Shown: positions 32,516-44,443 of the stretch, one piece after another | Numbering within the stretch: position 1 is the first letter of the stretch | Layout of the letters: each line of letters begins with the position of its first letter | Assembly: GCF_028640845.1 (NCBI RefSeq) | Contig: NC_080540.1 | Span: 234,519,794-234,583,793, forward strand | Reading direction: 5' to 3' | Source: Ahaetulla prasina | Lineage: Eukaryota; Chordata; Lepidosauria; Squamata; Colubridae | DNA: 64,000 nt | Translations under genes and position numbers: made by a program | Notes under the pieces: generated by a model | Told to the model about the DNA's origin: nothing | What the model saw: the letters and a program-made list of their open reading frames with translations, nothing else | Database searches by the model: none

Positions 32516-34375
32516 ACATGCATAAATACTCAGCAGCAGCAGTGGTGAAAAAAATCCCAGATCATGATGCAAGATGATTTTCTATTAAAAATACTAGCAA
32601 AAATTTTGTTTGTTTGTTTATTTATTTGAATATAAGACTGTGGACAGACTGGAAAATGACACCAGCCTGCTCCTAATTTAGAGGCAATTGTGTTGTAAAG
32701 AGAATCCAGGCTGCATAAAACTTGGAGTCATTTAGCTTGTTATTATTATGATTTTATTTAGAATATGATGATAACATAACATAAGAAAAGTAAACATATA
32801 TACCCAGGTCATGTAATTATAAGTAAAAATTCTACAAGGATAGGGCTGTGGTCTCATAACTGGATGTCCAATTCAGCTATCCAGGTGATTGCCTCTGGCG
32901 TTGCTTTATGCAAATCTTTTAGGGAACCAGAGATCACATATCATTAAGCTTATATGGAGCAAAGAGAGAGAGGAACAGTAAGTTTAAACACATATACAGC
33001 AAATTCAAAATAAATAATTTAAAAAGCAAAACTAAAACAAAGTAAAAAAGTAAAACCAAAACATAAAAAAGTACTGCATATGTAGTATTTCTTGCTGAAT
33101 GTAATTTTATCTATCTTTTCAGAGATTACTATTTCTTGAAATAATTTCCCACTCTTTTAATTATTCCTGAATTTCTTTCTTCTCCCATCAGTTGAGCTGA
33201 GCCAGTTAACTCTGAGCCTGGTGGAGAGGAATGAAGTTCTCTTCTCAGCCTTCTGTCCTCTTTTTTAAAAAAGACAAAATATTTTTTTCTACCCAACAGA
33301 AAGAGAAGCATTTGGGTTTAACCTCGCCACCTTCATGATCCCAAGAGAGGCCTAAGTTAGCTGGCTATCCATGGCTGGCTATCCATGGGCTAGTCTTCCC
33401 ATTATGATAGTCTAAGCCACAGGTGTCAAACTCACTTTGCCGTCACGTGACATTTCACAATGTTTTTCCCATTCACGGAGCTGGGGTGGGCGTGGCCTGT
33501 GTATGACACATCCGACCCATGGAGCCACTAGTTCGATACCTCTAGTCTAAGCAAATAGTGTCAATAGAGTTGCCTCTATCTCTGTGTGTCAATTCTCAAA
33601 AAAAAAAAAAATCCACTTAAAGGTTAATAGAATTTGGCTTTAGCAAAGCCTCCAATATGTGTCATTTCTACTAATTTGCCTGAAAAAGATAACAAAGGCC
33701 ACCTAACGTAGTCCTTAAAGAGCCTAGAGGTTACAATTTACATATTCTCTTGATACTTCAGTTTGTCCCAGTTGTTCCATTTTCATCCCTGAGAAATCCA
33801 AATAATTTCTCATAAAATGATAGGTTTGGTCTGATTTTGCTGTTTTTTGTTGCATGCATACAGCCAAATGTAGTGTATTCAATAAGCCATGATGAAGCAA
33901 ACCATAGTGAAGTATGCTTCATCCATTTAATCTGTAGGTCTGCTTAAGTGCTAAATAATACTACTGTTGAGGATACCTTGTTTTGTCAACTCCTAGAAAT
34001 AATGGAGCCCTGATAGAGTTTCTCATAGGTATTCAACTCCACTAATTTGAATTCTGCTTTTGGCAATTTCAGAACATCTATTTTTAAAAGAAATATAAAA
34101 ACATAGGGAAGTATTTATCCCATATTAAAAGAGCCAGATGCCTGCAAAATGTTTGCATTATAAACACTCTTGGCTTATTCTCCAGGGTTTGGGAAAGGAG
34201 GTAGCAGGAGTCATCAGAATATTATGTTTTATGCGGCATTATTTTCAATCTGCAAATGAGAAATGTCTGAGGAGATTTATATATTTGTTTAAAACATGTA
34301 TTACAAGACTCTTGTAATGATTTCCTCCCACAGAACCGTCTTTCGATTTTGGCTTGTTTTTGAGTGGTAAAAATG

Positions 34376-34376
<1 letters not shown>
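32516..34376. other. No gene; one MITE inside
   Basis: Apart from the MITE at 33419-33545 and a short tandem repeat near 33357-33387 (CTGGCTATCCATGG twice), nothing is recognised. Confidence 0.4.
33419..33545. mobile_element. Short hAT-type MITE
   Basis: Ends ACAGGTGTCAAACTC ... GTTCGATACCTCTAG, with TCTAAGC-type flanks on both sides (33411-33418 and 33546-33553). It is related to the element at 51727-52005. Confidence 0.75.

Positions 34377-34424
<48 letters not shown>
34377..34424. repeat. (TG)n microsatellite
   Basis: About 24 TG units. Confidence 0.97.
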
Positions 34425-34427
<3 letters not shown>

Positions 34428-34569
34428 GGAGAGGTTAATTTGAACCGAGAAAAGTATTTACTAGAGATGTGGTAGAATCCTGATAATATTATAACTGCTT
34501 TATGGAAACCAATGATTCAGCCACATATACATGGGTTTGCCATCCCATTCCCTTGAGTTTGTCACCATA

Positions 34570-35184
34570 TGTTGTGACCCAGGCCCAAGTAGGTAGTAGG
34601 AAACTCAGTCAGTGTAAAAACAAACAAACTTTATTATAACAGCTGAGAATTAATTCATTCTCAGCGCAGTCCAACTAAATTAAAGTAAATTCCTCCCAAC
34701 ACAATTCCTCAGTCCTATCATCAACCTTGGTCCAATTAGGCAAACTGCCAAAGGCCTTTCTTGGCAAAAGTTCAGAAGACACCAATACAAAACAAATGCA
34801 ACAAGACAAAGCTATCAATGTTGTTTTCCAGCAAAGAGACCAAACACCGTTGCTGGTCTTTTAAGCCTTATGGGAGGGGCCAATCATCTCTTGGCCCTAC
34901 TCCCGAGTCGTCCTCTTTGTTTGAGCTACTCTTGCCTTCTGGCAGCTCTTCTCATGTGTGCATTAGGAACAGGCTCCTTCTGTTCCTCTGCCTCACTACT
35001 GTCAGCCTCTGGCGGCTCTGGAGTCTGCACCTCACTCCCCAATGGCCCTGGCCCCACCTCAGGCTCCGACGCAGAGCCCTCATCCGGGCCTTCCCCAACC
35101 TCCAGGATTGGCTCATGTTCTTCCTCAGCCCCATCACTGTATGACTCCATTGCCAGCTCCGCAGGCTGCTGGTGGACCACAACA
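34570..35184 (-). mobile_element. Solo LTR with perfect 5-bp TSD (CCATA)
   Basis: TG...CA ends, with CCATA at 34565-34569 and 35185-35189. On the minus strand it starts TGTTGTGGTCCACCAGCAGC, has a TATA-like CTTAAAAGACC and an AATAAA. It is the same subfamily as 56458-57086, in the opposite orientation. No internal region remains. Confidence 0.93.
34926..35180 (-). CDS. Acidic open frame at the start of the LTR
   Basis: 84 codons from MVHQQPAEL near the LTR start, then an Asp/Glu/Ser-rich stretch (SDGAEEEHEPILEVGEGPDE) and a basic end (MRRAARRQE). It aligns residue for residue with the frame at 56462-56734. It could be a U3-encoded peptide, or the end of an internal gene that reads into the 3' LTR. 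No known domain. Confidence 0.35.
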   Translation of the reverse strand: MVHQQPAELAMESYSDGAEEEHEPILEVGEGPDEGSASEPEVGPGPLGSEVQTPEPPEADSSEAEEQKEPVPNAHMRRAARRQE

Positions 35185-35189
35185 CCATA

Positions 35190-36102
35190 ACCCTAACATA
35201 TTTCACTCCAATCAGCAATGGGAAGTCCTAGTAGCTTTCTCCTGTCCTCCTAGGGTTTTTTTCCCATTCCTCTGCTGTTGGTGGGATGGAGAGATGTGAA
35301 ATCAGTTTGTTAAAATGGTATGCAGACTTGAAATAGAATTATCTGTTTCTTCCTTCCAGACGGCAGAAGACAGAATTGATAGCAAAGGCAGTGCTCTTTT
35401 CAAAGCCATTGGATAAGTAGTGAATTTAACATTAAAGACAGAGATATTATTATTCCCCAACTGCATATTACTTTCTCTTTGTAATGCTGCATATTGATAG
35501 CAGGAACCTCTGACATTTCCAGGCCCTGCTGGAGTCATTTGCATCTCTTTCTCCCTTTTTGGCTATAAAAATATCAATTTCCTAACTGAAGTCTAAATTT
35601 TCCTCTGAAATGGGACATTGTGGAAGGTTTGGGGTTATTTGAATCCAACTTTTTTCTTCTTCTTCTCCAGCCATACCATAACTCTGATGCTTCACCTTTT
35701 GCCTTCTTCTAATATCAGAGCTCCCATATTAGAGGGATAAAAGAGAAAGAGATGATTCCACCATGTCTGAAATGAGAGATTTCATTTTGGCTTTGGCTTT
35801 CCAGAGTCACCGATATCCCTCCAAATTTTTCGGGAGAAATGTAACCAATTTATGGGCCTGGGAGATTATACTCCAGCTTAATTTTACTTCAAAGTAAAAT
35901 TTGAGACCTCGGAAAGTTTGTAGTACCTTGGAGAGAAAAATATGCACTGTCTTGAATGCTCTCTAAAACGGGATCGACTGGAATCCTCCCTGGGTTTTAG
36001 ACATTCGGGGATCAGTTTAGGTTGCTCCACTAGTGCTCTTGCTTTCTTGTATGATGACTTGTTTGGAACACAATTCTAAAAGCTTAATTGTTCATAGTTT
36101 CT
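35190..36102. other. No feature recognised
   Basis: No gene or repeat recognised. Confidence 0.4.
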
Positions 36103-36110
36103 TTCTACCC

Positions 36111-36584
36111 CAGCGATTCTCAACCTGTGGGTCGGGACCCCATTGGGGGTTGAATGACGATTTGCCAGGGGTCGCCTAAGACCATTGGAAATATGGGAAG
36201 TATACTTGCGAGTCAAAGAATCACGCTCCAATGGTTGACTCCACAAGCCAGCTGCTGGCTCTTCAAATCGCTAGCCGAATTTGGCTTCAGGCGCAATGAA
36301 TTAAAAAAGGGAGAAATCTTTGCTCTGATGTCTCCCTCTCAAGCCAGCTGCAATCACTCCCAATCGCTAGCCTAATCTGGCTTCAGGCGCGATAAACTTA
36401 ATAGGGGAGGAGTCTCCACTTTAATGCCTCCGTCCTCAAGGCAATTGCAAGCAGTTCAGATTGCTAGCCAATACGGTTTCAGGCGTGATAAATTCAAAAC
36501 GAAAATAATTTTATGGTTGGGGTCGCCACATCGTGGGGAATTGTATTAAAGGGGTCGCAGCACTATAAAGGTTGAGAACCACTG
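36111..36584. mobile_element. hAT-type MITE with three internal repeats, TSD TTCTACCC
   Basis: TIRs CAGCGATTCTCAACCTGTGG / AAGGTTGAGAACCACTG with perfect 8-bp TSDs (36103-36110 and 36585-36592). Three imperfect internal repeats of about 96 bp share CTAGCC...GGCTTCAGGCG. The second copy, at 54684-55189, is in the opposite orientation. Confidence 0.93.
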
Positions 36585-36592
36585 TTCTACCC

Positions 36593-37039
36593 TTTCAGCT
36601 GCTTTTTTCTGCAACATTCAGATCAAGCATTTTGAGTCTCTTTTGTTTTAACTGATCTGCCTCCCCCATTCCACCCCACCCGTTGGTTTCCTACCTATTT
36701 CTGCCTCACCCGAACTCATGGAATAAAATGAATGAGGGTGGAGGAAGCCTGGTAAAACAGGGAGCTTTTTACTGCCAATATATGTCATTTTTATTGACTT
36801 CGATATATTGCTCCTTTCTAACTGAGAGAAGGAAGAATGATGATGGTAATCAGCCTCCTGCAACCAGGAGCCTTGGACTTCAAATCTCACAGTCCCCAGC
36901 CAGGATCATCAATAGATCTGAAGGGCTTCAGATTTAGAAAGGATGTTGACGTGTTGCAATGCACTGGAGTGGGTTACGAGAATATAATCCTATGAAAAGA
37001 AGATTCTATTAAGAGAAAAACTAAGGTGGGCAACCATGT
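36593..37039. other. No feature recognised
   Basis: No gene or repeat recognised. Confidence 0.4.
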
Positions 37040-37330
37040 CAGCGAAGATTCTCAATCATCCAGATAGAGTTGTCTGAAGGTTGTCTGATGTTGTATGCAT
37101 GTTGAATCATGGCAACTGGACTAATTCTTTGGTTGTTAGTTTGAAAGATGTTTCTCTGCCCACCCAGGCTGTTTCCTCAGCCAGAGCAAGGCAGGGAGTC
37201 ATTGGATGTACCAATTCCTACCACACCAGGCTCAGGGGTTTCTCTCCAAAATGCATTGAAATATGCTGATGAAGAATCTCAATCATCCATGTAGAGAGAT
37301 GTCAGAAGGTTGTCTGAAGTTGTCTGACAA
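37040..37330 (-). mobile_element. Possible Penelope-like terminal fragment
   Basis: GAAGATTCTCAATCATCCAG and GAAGAATCTCAATCATCCAT recur at both ends of this stretch (about 37039 and 37271). Between them, on the minus strand, lies a CTGAGGA...GAAAC hairpin (37147-37180). Confidence 0.4.
37147..37180 (-). ncRNA. Hammerhead-like hairpin, different family
   Basis: Minus strand: CTGAGGA, spacer, a decayed stem (GCC/GGC core) and GAAACATC. The boxes are in the same order and spacing as the hairpins at 23.5-24.5 kb, but the surrounding sequence is unrelated. Confidence 0.35.
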
Positions 37331-37611
37331 TTTATGTCAAAGTTGTGTGAATTTATATCAATGGCTTCCACCTATCAGGGGGACATCCTTTCCAAATATA
37401 GATCCATGTATCACTCCTGCAAAAGCAGATTTGTTGCCAACTATGTAGAGTTCTGAAGCATAAGTTTGCAATTTATACAGTGACTTTTTTTCTTAAAAAC
37501 TTTTTAAACTTTGAATACGAATAATAATTGAGAAAACATTTACTGAACTTAGGCATAGCTTCTCATGGAGGACACATCTTAAAGAACATCAGGCATTTAA
37601 ACTATAAAAAT

Positions 37612-37880
37612 GGGCTTCTGTGGCTCAGACTGCTAATGCAGTCTGTTATTAACAGCAGCTGCTTGCAATTACTGCAGGTTCTAGTCCCACCAGGCCCAAG
37701 GTTGACTCAGCCTTCCATCCTTTATAAGGTAGGTAAAATGAGGACCCAGATTGTTGGGGACAATAAGTTGACTTTGTATATAAATATACAAATAGGATGA
37801 AGACTATTGCTAACATAGTGTAAGCCGCTCTGAGTCTTCGGAGAAGGGCGGGATATAAATGCAAAAAAATAAAATAAAAA
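37612..37880 (+). mobile_element. tRNA-derived SINE with L2-type 3' tail
   Basis: Head GGGCTTCTGTGGCTCAGACT, body GGTTGACTCAGCCTTCCATC and GAGGACCCAGATTGTTGGG, 3' end GCCGCTCTGAGTCTTCGGAG and GGGCGGGATATAAATGC, with an A-rich (AAAATA) tail. Confidence 0.9.
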
Positions 37881-37881
37881 A

Positions 37882-38216
37882 TTAGCCATCTCTACATGCA
37901 TATCTGTAAAAGGCCTCCTGTACTATTGTAATCTTTGAATAGTACTGCAATCTCGTGTGTTCATTTGTGTGTGGGAAAACAAAAAAAGTAAAAAAAAAAG
38001 ACACGAGAGATCAGAGAGAAATAAAACCAGAAGAAATAATACAGAAGGTACAAATGAAAGGGAAGCAGAACTGTAGGACAGTAGAGAGTCATTCTAGACT
38101 TGCAAGTCCTACTTGGCATTCAGGTGCTAATCATAGAAGGCCATATGCACAGGTGTACTTTGTGCACCAATTGCACCTATTTCTGAATCAGGAAACTTGA
38201 TTCATGGTGAATTATG
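37882..38216. other. No feature recognised
   Basis: A-rich; the frame starting at 37955 is Lys/Glu-rich with no family signature. Confidence 0.4.
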
Positions 38217-38224
38217 CTTTAGTC

Positions 38225-38359
38225 CAGGGGTCTCCAACCTTGGCAACTTTAAGACTTGTGGACTTCAACTCCCAGAATTCCTCAGCCAGCTTTGCTGGCT
38301 GAGGGATTCTGGGAGTTGAAGTCCACAAGTCTTAAAGTTGCCAAGGTTGGAGACCCTTG
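38225..38359. mobile_element. Near-perfect palindromic hAT-type MITE, TSD CTTTAGTC
   Basis: 135 bp whose arms pair almost completely (GGACTTCAACTCCCAGAAT ... ATTCTGGGAGTTGAAGTCC) around GCCAGCTTTGCTGGC. Perfect 8-bp TSDs at 38217-38224 and 38360-38367. Confidence 0.95.
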
Positions 38360-38367
38360 CTTTAGTC

Positions 38368-39224
38368 AACTCCAAATTGGATTACTCCTTGAACATTTGA
38401 AAACGATAACTGATCCACAGACTTTTTTGCGTGTTCCATGTGATAACGCAGTTACATGACCTCTGTTGGTTTCCAGTTGGCTTCTGGGCACAATTCAAGA
38501 TGATAGTTATCACCTGAATGGCACAGGGCAGATTATTGTTATGCCTCTGGTTATCTCCTCACCCCACAAGAAGCAGCAGAGACCTTATGTTCCAGAAGCT
38601 CTACCTTCTCTACCCTTGCATTTGCTCTGTAGAAGACCATTTCTCTGGAGATCTAGGTGTGGCCATGATTTGTTGGCCTTACACAAGATGTTAAAGATTT
38701 GATGCCCCACAGAAATTTGTCCTGGGGAGTTAAGTGAGTCTTATGGACTGATTGTTTAGTTACTTCAGTGATTGCAGTGGAACGGGATTATTCAGAAGAA
38801 CCCTAATCACAGGGTATACATTGCCTATAATTTCATTCCTTTTTATTTCCACATGCTTTCATTATTGATGCCTGCAATTTTCCTTCACGTTTGGCACCAA
38901 TGCAAAGCCATTGTTATTTTGTAAGGATTAATACACAGGCTGGAAATATGACCTCTGACATTTGTCCAGGATCCAATCTCCTTCCTCCCCCCCTCCAAAA
39001 AAAAATAAACAAGTTTTTAAAATCTCTAGGATCTCAAAAAATGCCATGTGATAACCCAGAATACAAAAGCCTCATAGCTCAGAAACCTGTGAGATTTTGA
39101 CAGTCATGTGTCAAGATTTCAGTGCTGAGGGCACCTTAACCATTTTAAGAATGTGTGATGGTACTCAGGTTCTGTGGAAGATAGCTTTAGGATGTGAAGC
39201 TCAGGCTCTTAATATGAGATAAAA
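38368..39224. other. No feature recognised
   Basis: No gene or repeat recognised. Confidence 0.4.
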
Positions 39225-39690
39225 GCTATCATAAAAGCACAGAGCTGAGAGGGATCTCAGAAGTCATCAAGTCCAACCTCCTGCAAACCACAAAATTCAC
39301 TACACCATCCCTAATAGATGACTATCCAGCCTACGTTTGAAAACCTCCAATGAAGTGGAAGAAAGCACTCCATGAAATAAACTACTCCACTGATTGAGAG
39401 CCCTTACTGTCAAAAAGTTCTTCCTTGTATGTAATCTGTATCTACATCCTTGAAGTTTCATTCCATAAGTTCTAGTCTTTTTCTCTGGAGCAAGTCAGAA
39501 TATGTCTCTACCCTCTGGGATGTGTCTTCAGATATTTGAAGACAGCTATTATGTTCCCTCTCGATTTTATCTTCTGCAAGTTGAACCTATGTCTTTTAAT
39601 CAAGTTTTCATATGTCTTGATTCTGTTTACCATATCGGTAGCCCTTCCCTGGACTTGGTCTCAGCCTTCCAAAGTTTCTGAGAGAAGAAA
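39225..39690 (-). mobile_element. CR1 LINE 3' portion
   Basis: On the plus strand: AAGTCATCAAGTCCAACCTCC, CACTACACCATCCCTAATAG, AAAGTTCTTCCTTGTATGTA, GCCCTTCCCTGGACTTGGTC, the reverse of the CR1 ORF2 end and 3' UTR. No open frame survives. This family differs from the copy at 41700-42050. Confidence 0.88.
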
Positions 39691-39806
39691 ATTAAAGGAA
39701 GGGTAAGATAACGATGGAAAAAATTAATACGTGCAGCAAAAGCTTATATTTATTAGGTTTTTAAAAGAATACATCAATAATTTGTGAATTGTGATTAGGA
39801 TTGAAT

Positions 39807-40110
39807 CAGGCGTGAAATGTAAGATTTGTTACTACCGGTTCTAGTAGGCTTGGCTTGGTGGGGTGGGGTGGGGGGGTACTGTGACTGGGTGGGCGTGGCC
39901 AACTTTTTTTTTTTACTTTTAAAAGCATTTTTTCAGCCAAAGAAAAAATGCTTTTAAAAGTGAAAAAAAAAAAAAAAACTCTGATGATCGTGCGGCTCAG
40001 CTGGGCATGAGGGGGAGGGCGCGGATTTTTGCTACCGGTTCTCCAAACCACCGACTGTCATTGCTACCGGATCAGACAATCTGGTCCGAACCAGGAGCAT
40101 TTCACCCCTG
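39807..40110. mobile_element. hAT-type MITE, TSD GATTGAAT
   Basis: TIRs CAGGCGTGAAAT / ATTTCACCCCTG with perfect 8-bp TSDs (39799-39806 and 40111-40118). A central hairpin (about 39915-39962) is built from ACTTTTAAAAGCATTTTTTC and its complement. Confidence 0.95.
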
Positions 40111-40118
40111 GATTGAAT

Positions 40119-41047
40119 CTATATTATAAATGCATCTGTTGAAAATTTTACCTTTAGAGCTGTCCAAAGACTGAGATATTAAGCAACAGAGAAAAAACAA
40201 CAATGAAAATGGACGTTATTTTGAGATAGTCAGGATTCTAAATTATTAGCATCACTGGATAGTTGCATCCATTAGAACTCTTTGTGTGACAAAAGGTAAC
40301 ACATTAACATTTAACCAGAAGAAGGGGGGGAAAAAGTTATTCAGAATTTACATTAAATTATGGAGTAAACTCCAAACAGGTCGTCTTAGAAATATATTAT
40401 TATGCTCAGCAGTCCTGTCAGCTTACATGGAAACAATTTTACTTCTAATCATCTTCTGCTTTTATTAACTCTAGAATATATCATTAAAATTTCCACAGAA
40501 CAATGAAGCTTAATAGGTGCTAATGCAATTGTGAATTGTGGTAATTGTTGCCTAAACTAATCTCTGTTCTTTCCATTTCTGGGTGTTTATGCAAAACGAG
40601 TGTGAAAAAGCCAATGTACAAATTGGAAATTGTTCAAATTGCTGAAATCTTTTACCATGCTCCTTCTCTTTGGTAGAATTTTCTAGTATGTAAGACAAAA
40701 TCTATTAATATATTGAGCTTTTTAAATAGATACTACATGAGCTCAGTGATGAAAGGATTTTAAATGTTTTTGTAATGTGTATATTTAAGAAATTCATGCA
40801 CCTATTGCTATAAATGTAAAAAAAAAACTGAATCAAAAATTGATTTTATAGTAATCAAACAAGTCCTGCAAACTACATGATTTATTACACCATCCCTAAT
40901 AGGACTATTGTCTATTAGGACTAGTAAGTGTTTGTCTATTAGGACCATTATTTACACTGCAAAAATCTAGAAGACCCTGTAGTATTAGAAGTTCCATCAG
41001 ACGATTGGCAAGAGAAATTGAATAATTGTGGGTACATTTCCCCTCAG
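40119..41047. other. No gene; CR1 scrap at 40862-40932
   Basis: 40862-40932 (TTATTACACCATCCCTAATA) is a small minus-strand CR1 piece. The remainder is AT-rich without features. Confidence 0.45.
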
Positions 41048-41255
41048 TTTTTATTTTTATTTATTTATTTATTTATCAAACTTATATACCGCACCATCTC
41101 CCGTAGGACTCAGGGCGGTTCACAGGCATATTAAAACAATATAAAACAATGTAATAAATAAACATTTAAAACCCAGATTAAAACTAAATATTATCAAAGC
41201 CTGATCACTAAAACAGTAAGAACCAATAAAACCCCCATTAAAATTTGGTTAAAAC
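41048..41255 (-). mobile_element. L2-like LINE 3' end
   Basis: Reverse of the L2-type 3' end: an (ATTT)n tail, then on the plus strand ACCGCACCATCTCCCGTAGG and ACTCAGGGCGGTTCACAGGC, then an A-rich stretch typical of the 3' UTR. Confidence 0.8.
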
Positions 41256-41699
41256 ATTGTTCTTAGGCTAGTTGCATAATGCATAGATCTCTGTATGAAT
41301 TCATATTTTTTATTTACTGATTCAGTATTGTACAGAATTAAGCAAGGATTTATTTTAGTCACTAAAGGGTCATACTTGAGTTCTATTTTATTTTGCCTTG
41401 TCCTTGGTGAGATACCTGTGTTGGCTAGGAAACTTTTCTTCTTCTCATCTTCACTCCAATTAACCTTGACAAACAAATATTCCTTAATTCTGAGATGGTG
41501 TCATCACCACCCAGTATATGCAAAGGCTCCTTAACCTTGTTGTTTGGCAGAAATCCTCACACTTGAACCTTTATGGTCTCATACTTGGAAGGAGAGCAAA
41601 GCAGGTTTCAAGATAAAATAGACTTATCATCCCTGTCTTTCATAAAAATCTAGTGAGATGGGATCATTTAAAAATGGACGTCCTTAATCCAGGAACATC

Positions 41700-42050
41700 C
41701 CCTGGATTAATCCATATTATAATAGCAGTGTTCCAATATTTGAAGGGCTGCCGAAGAGAGGAAGGGGTCAAGCTATTTTTCAAGGCACCTGAAGGCCAGA
41801 CAAGGAATAATGAATGGAAAGTGATCAAGGAGAAATTCAACCTAGAAATAAGGATAAATTTTCTGACAGTGAGAACAATCAACCGATGGAACAGCTTGCC
41901 TTCAGAAGTTGTAGGAGCTTCATCACTGGAGGCTTTCAAGAAGAGATTGGACTGCCACTTGTCAGAATTGGTGTAGGGTCTCCTGCTTGGGTGGGGGTTG
42001 GACTAGATGACCTACAAGGTCCCTTCCAACTCTGTTAATCTAATCTAATT
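41700..42050 (+). mobile_element. CR1 LINE 3' end
   Basis: Contains the last ORF2 codons (a frame with NFLTVRTINRWNSLPSEVVG and SLEAFKKRLDCHLSEL), then GGTTGGACTAGATGACCTAC, AAGGTCCCTTCCAACTCTG and a short (TAATC) tail. The frame ends in the CR1 C-terminal signature but is 5'-truncated, and the upstream part is phase-shifted. Confidence 0.92.
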
Positions 42051-42642
42051 ATGGTTCCAACTCTATATTGCTTAATCGAAGTTCACATGAAATAGAACTT
42101 CAACTGAGAAGGTGCTGCATATTTATGGGTTGTGGAGGAATTCATCTGCCATATTTCTTTGGGCCCCCGACTGGCAGAAAGGTATAAGGCCCTTCTTTCT
42201 TTGTCATTGTATTTCTCAGTATTTATCAATATCCTTTGTTTGCAGTCAATTGGTATATTATAATGTTGTTTTTGTATAATACCGATATCTCGGAATACAA
42301 CCTTACATTCTCATACTTTGTGGTCATTGCTTTCAAATCCAAAACAGCCTATGACCCACTTCTGCTGGGTTGAGGATTGAGAAAACAGACCACTGGATAG
42401 CAATTTATAGCTATGGGAAAAAATAGCTATTTTGCTGCTATCTAATAGTTATCTGGAGATCTGCAGGTCCTGGTATCCTCAGAAGATAAAAATGGGGCCA
42501 AATGACAACATGTGACTGCATCATCATGCAGATATTTACATATTTATATTTTTATATTGCAAGTATGTAATAATGCTCTATATTACAGCAACAGGATTTG
42601 CATTATGTCATAATCTACTGTATCTTGTGTCGTTGTTATTTA
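42051..42642. other. No feature recognised
   Basis: No gene or repeat recognised. Confidence 0.4.
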
Positions 42643-42650
42643 TTACAAAC

Positions 42651-42943
42651 CAGGGGTGAAATCCAGCAGACTCTGGAGAACTGGTAGAGGAAATTTTGAG
42701 TAGTTCAGAGAACTGGTAGCAAAAAATTTGAGTAGTTTGGAGAACCATCAAATACCACCTCCGACTGGTCCCAGAGTGGGATGGAGATTTTGCAATATCC
42801 TTCCTCCTGGAGAGGGGTGGGAATGAAGATTTTGCAGTATCCTTCCCCTACCATGCCCATCAAGCCATGCCCACTAAGCCACAACATGCCCACCAAGCCA
42901 CACCCACAGAACTGGTAGTAAAAAAAATTGAATTTCACCATTG
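42651..42943. mobile_element. hAT-type MITE, TSD TTACAAAC
   Basis: Starts CAGGGGTGAAATCCAGCAG, ends TTGAATTTCACCATTG; perfect 8-bp TSDs at 42643-42650 and 42944-42951. The interior has the CCACGCCCACCAAGCCA-type block, here mutated to CATGCCCATCAAGCCATGC. Confidence 0.95.
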
Positions 42944-42951
42944 TTACAAAC

Positions 42952-44065
42952 TCTTAAACTAGAGTAAATATTTAAATGAATAGTTTTTCCTTGGCTTCAT
43001 ATTCAGCCAAACAACCAGTATCCTTAGATGAATAAAATTATACTTATTCAATAGATACCTTTAAGGGTTACTTGGTTGAATAGTAGCTTAGAACTCAGCT
43101 TGATGTTTTCTTGGCCTGGTTCATGCTCAATGTTTATCTTGTACATTTGTTTGTTTTTGGCTTAGAGTGCTGTCTAATCTAGTGACTGTGATTTGTCGAC
43201 TATCCTGGGGTAGGTAAAAATCATTTGTAACACTGTCAGACACCAAAGAAGTACAAAATAGGTGAGGCAAGGATTTGGAGGAAGTTATGGGGAGGATATT
43301 GGGTCCTCATCTCAAAATGGAAAGAAACTGTGCTATCCATATGTAGTTGCCTGGTCATAAGATACTTTAAGTGTGATCAAAATGGGGTGAAACTATATAG
43401 GAGGTCTAACTCTCTGTTGTGTGCCACTATGTGTTGTGCAAATCCAGTCAAGTGTGATTTATTTGAAAAAGTCATAGTTACACAAATGATGATCTCCCAA
43501 TATCTATGAATCAGATCCTTGCGTTAGCAGAATCCTGGAGGAAATTAATTTTAATCTAAATAGTAAAGGAGGTACATATATCTTCTTAAATTAATTAATG
43601 GAGTGGAAACTTTAATAGATTAGCTGTTACTCCCCTGCACTCATTGGAATCATTCTCCTGTATAACAGCTTCCCGAGCCTGTGGCTTAACTGCTATTATT
43701 CCCTCCTAAAAGGATTATTGAGTTGAAGGTATCAGTAGAATACCCAATGAAGCATACAAGGGGCAACTAAATGTGAACAGAGAAAGAAACTGTTGGTAAA
43801 AAGAATGTCAAGATTTCTCAGTTGCAGTATTCCACCATGTGTTTTGGTGCCGATCTGACTTGCATATTCTAATCTCTAATTCATGCCATTGCATTTGGGG
43901 TTATATCAGGGTATGGCTGAAAAAAGTCAAGATGGCAACTGCAACACTGTGATTGATCAGGCGTGGCTTTGACTGCACTATCACAAACAACTTGATTTTT
44001 TTTAAAAAAAACCAGACCCCGAAGACGCCATCGATCAAACTTTTCCCCTCACAATTAAATGAAAC
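42952..44065. other. No feature recognised
   Basis: No gene or repeat recognised. Confidence 0.4.
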
Positions 44066-44078
44066 TACTAAAATGAAG

Positions 44079-44430
44079 TGAGGGATGCGGTGGCTCAATG
44101 GCTAAGACGCTGAGCATGTTGAACGAAAGGTCAGCAGTTCAGTGGTTTGAATCCCTAGTACCACATAATGGAGTGAGCTCCCGTTACTTGTCCCAGCTTC
44201 TGCCAACCTAGCAGTTCGAAAGCATGTAAAAAATGCAAGTAGAAAAATAGGGACCACGCGTAACAGCGTTCTGTGTGCCTTTGGCGTTGAGTCATGCTGG
44301 CCACATGACCACAGAAACATCTTCGGACAGCGCTGGCTCTTCGGTTTTGAAACGGAGATGAGCACCACCCCCTTGAGTCAGGAATGATTAGCACATATGT
44401 GTGGGGGGAACCTTTACCTTTACCTTTTTT
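44079..44430 (+). mobile_element. Sauria-type SINE with perfect 13-bp TSD
   Basis: Full length, with A box GTGGCTCAATGGCTAAGACG, B-box relative GTGGTTTGAATCCC and an (ACCTTT)n tail. TACTAAAATGAAG flanks it at 44066-44078 and 44431-44443. Confidence 0.95.
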
Positions 44431-44443
44431 TACTAAAATGAAG

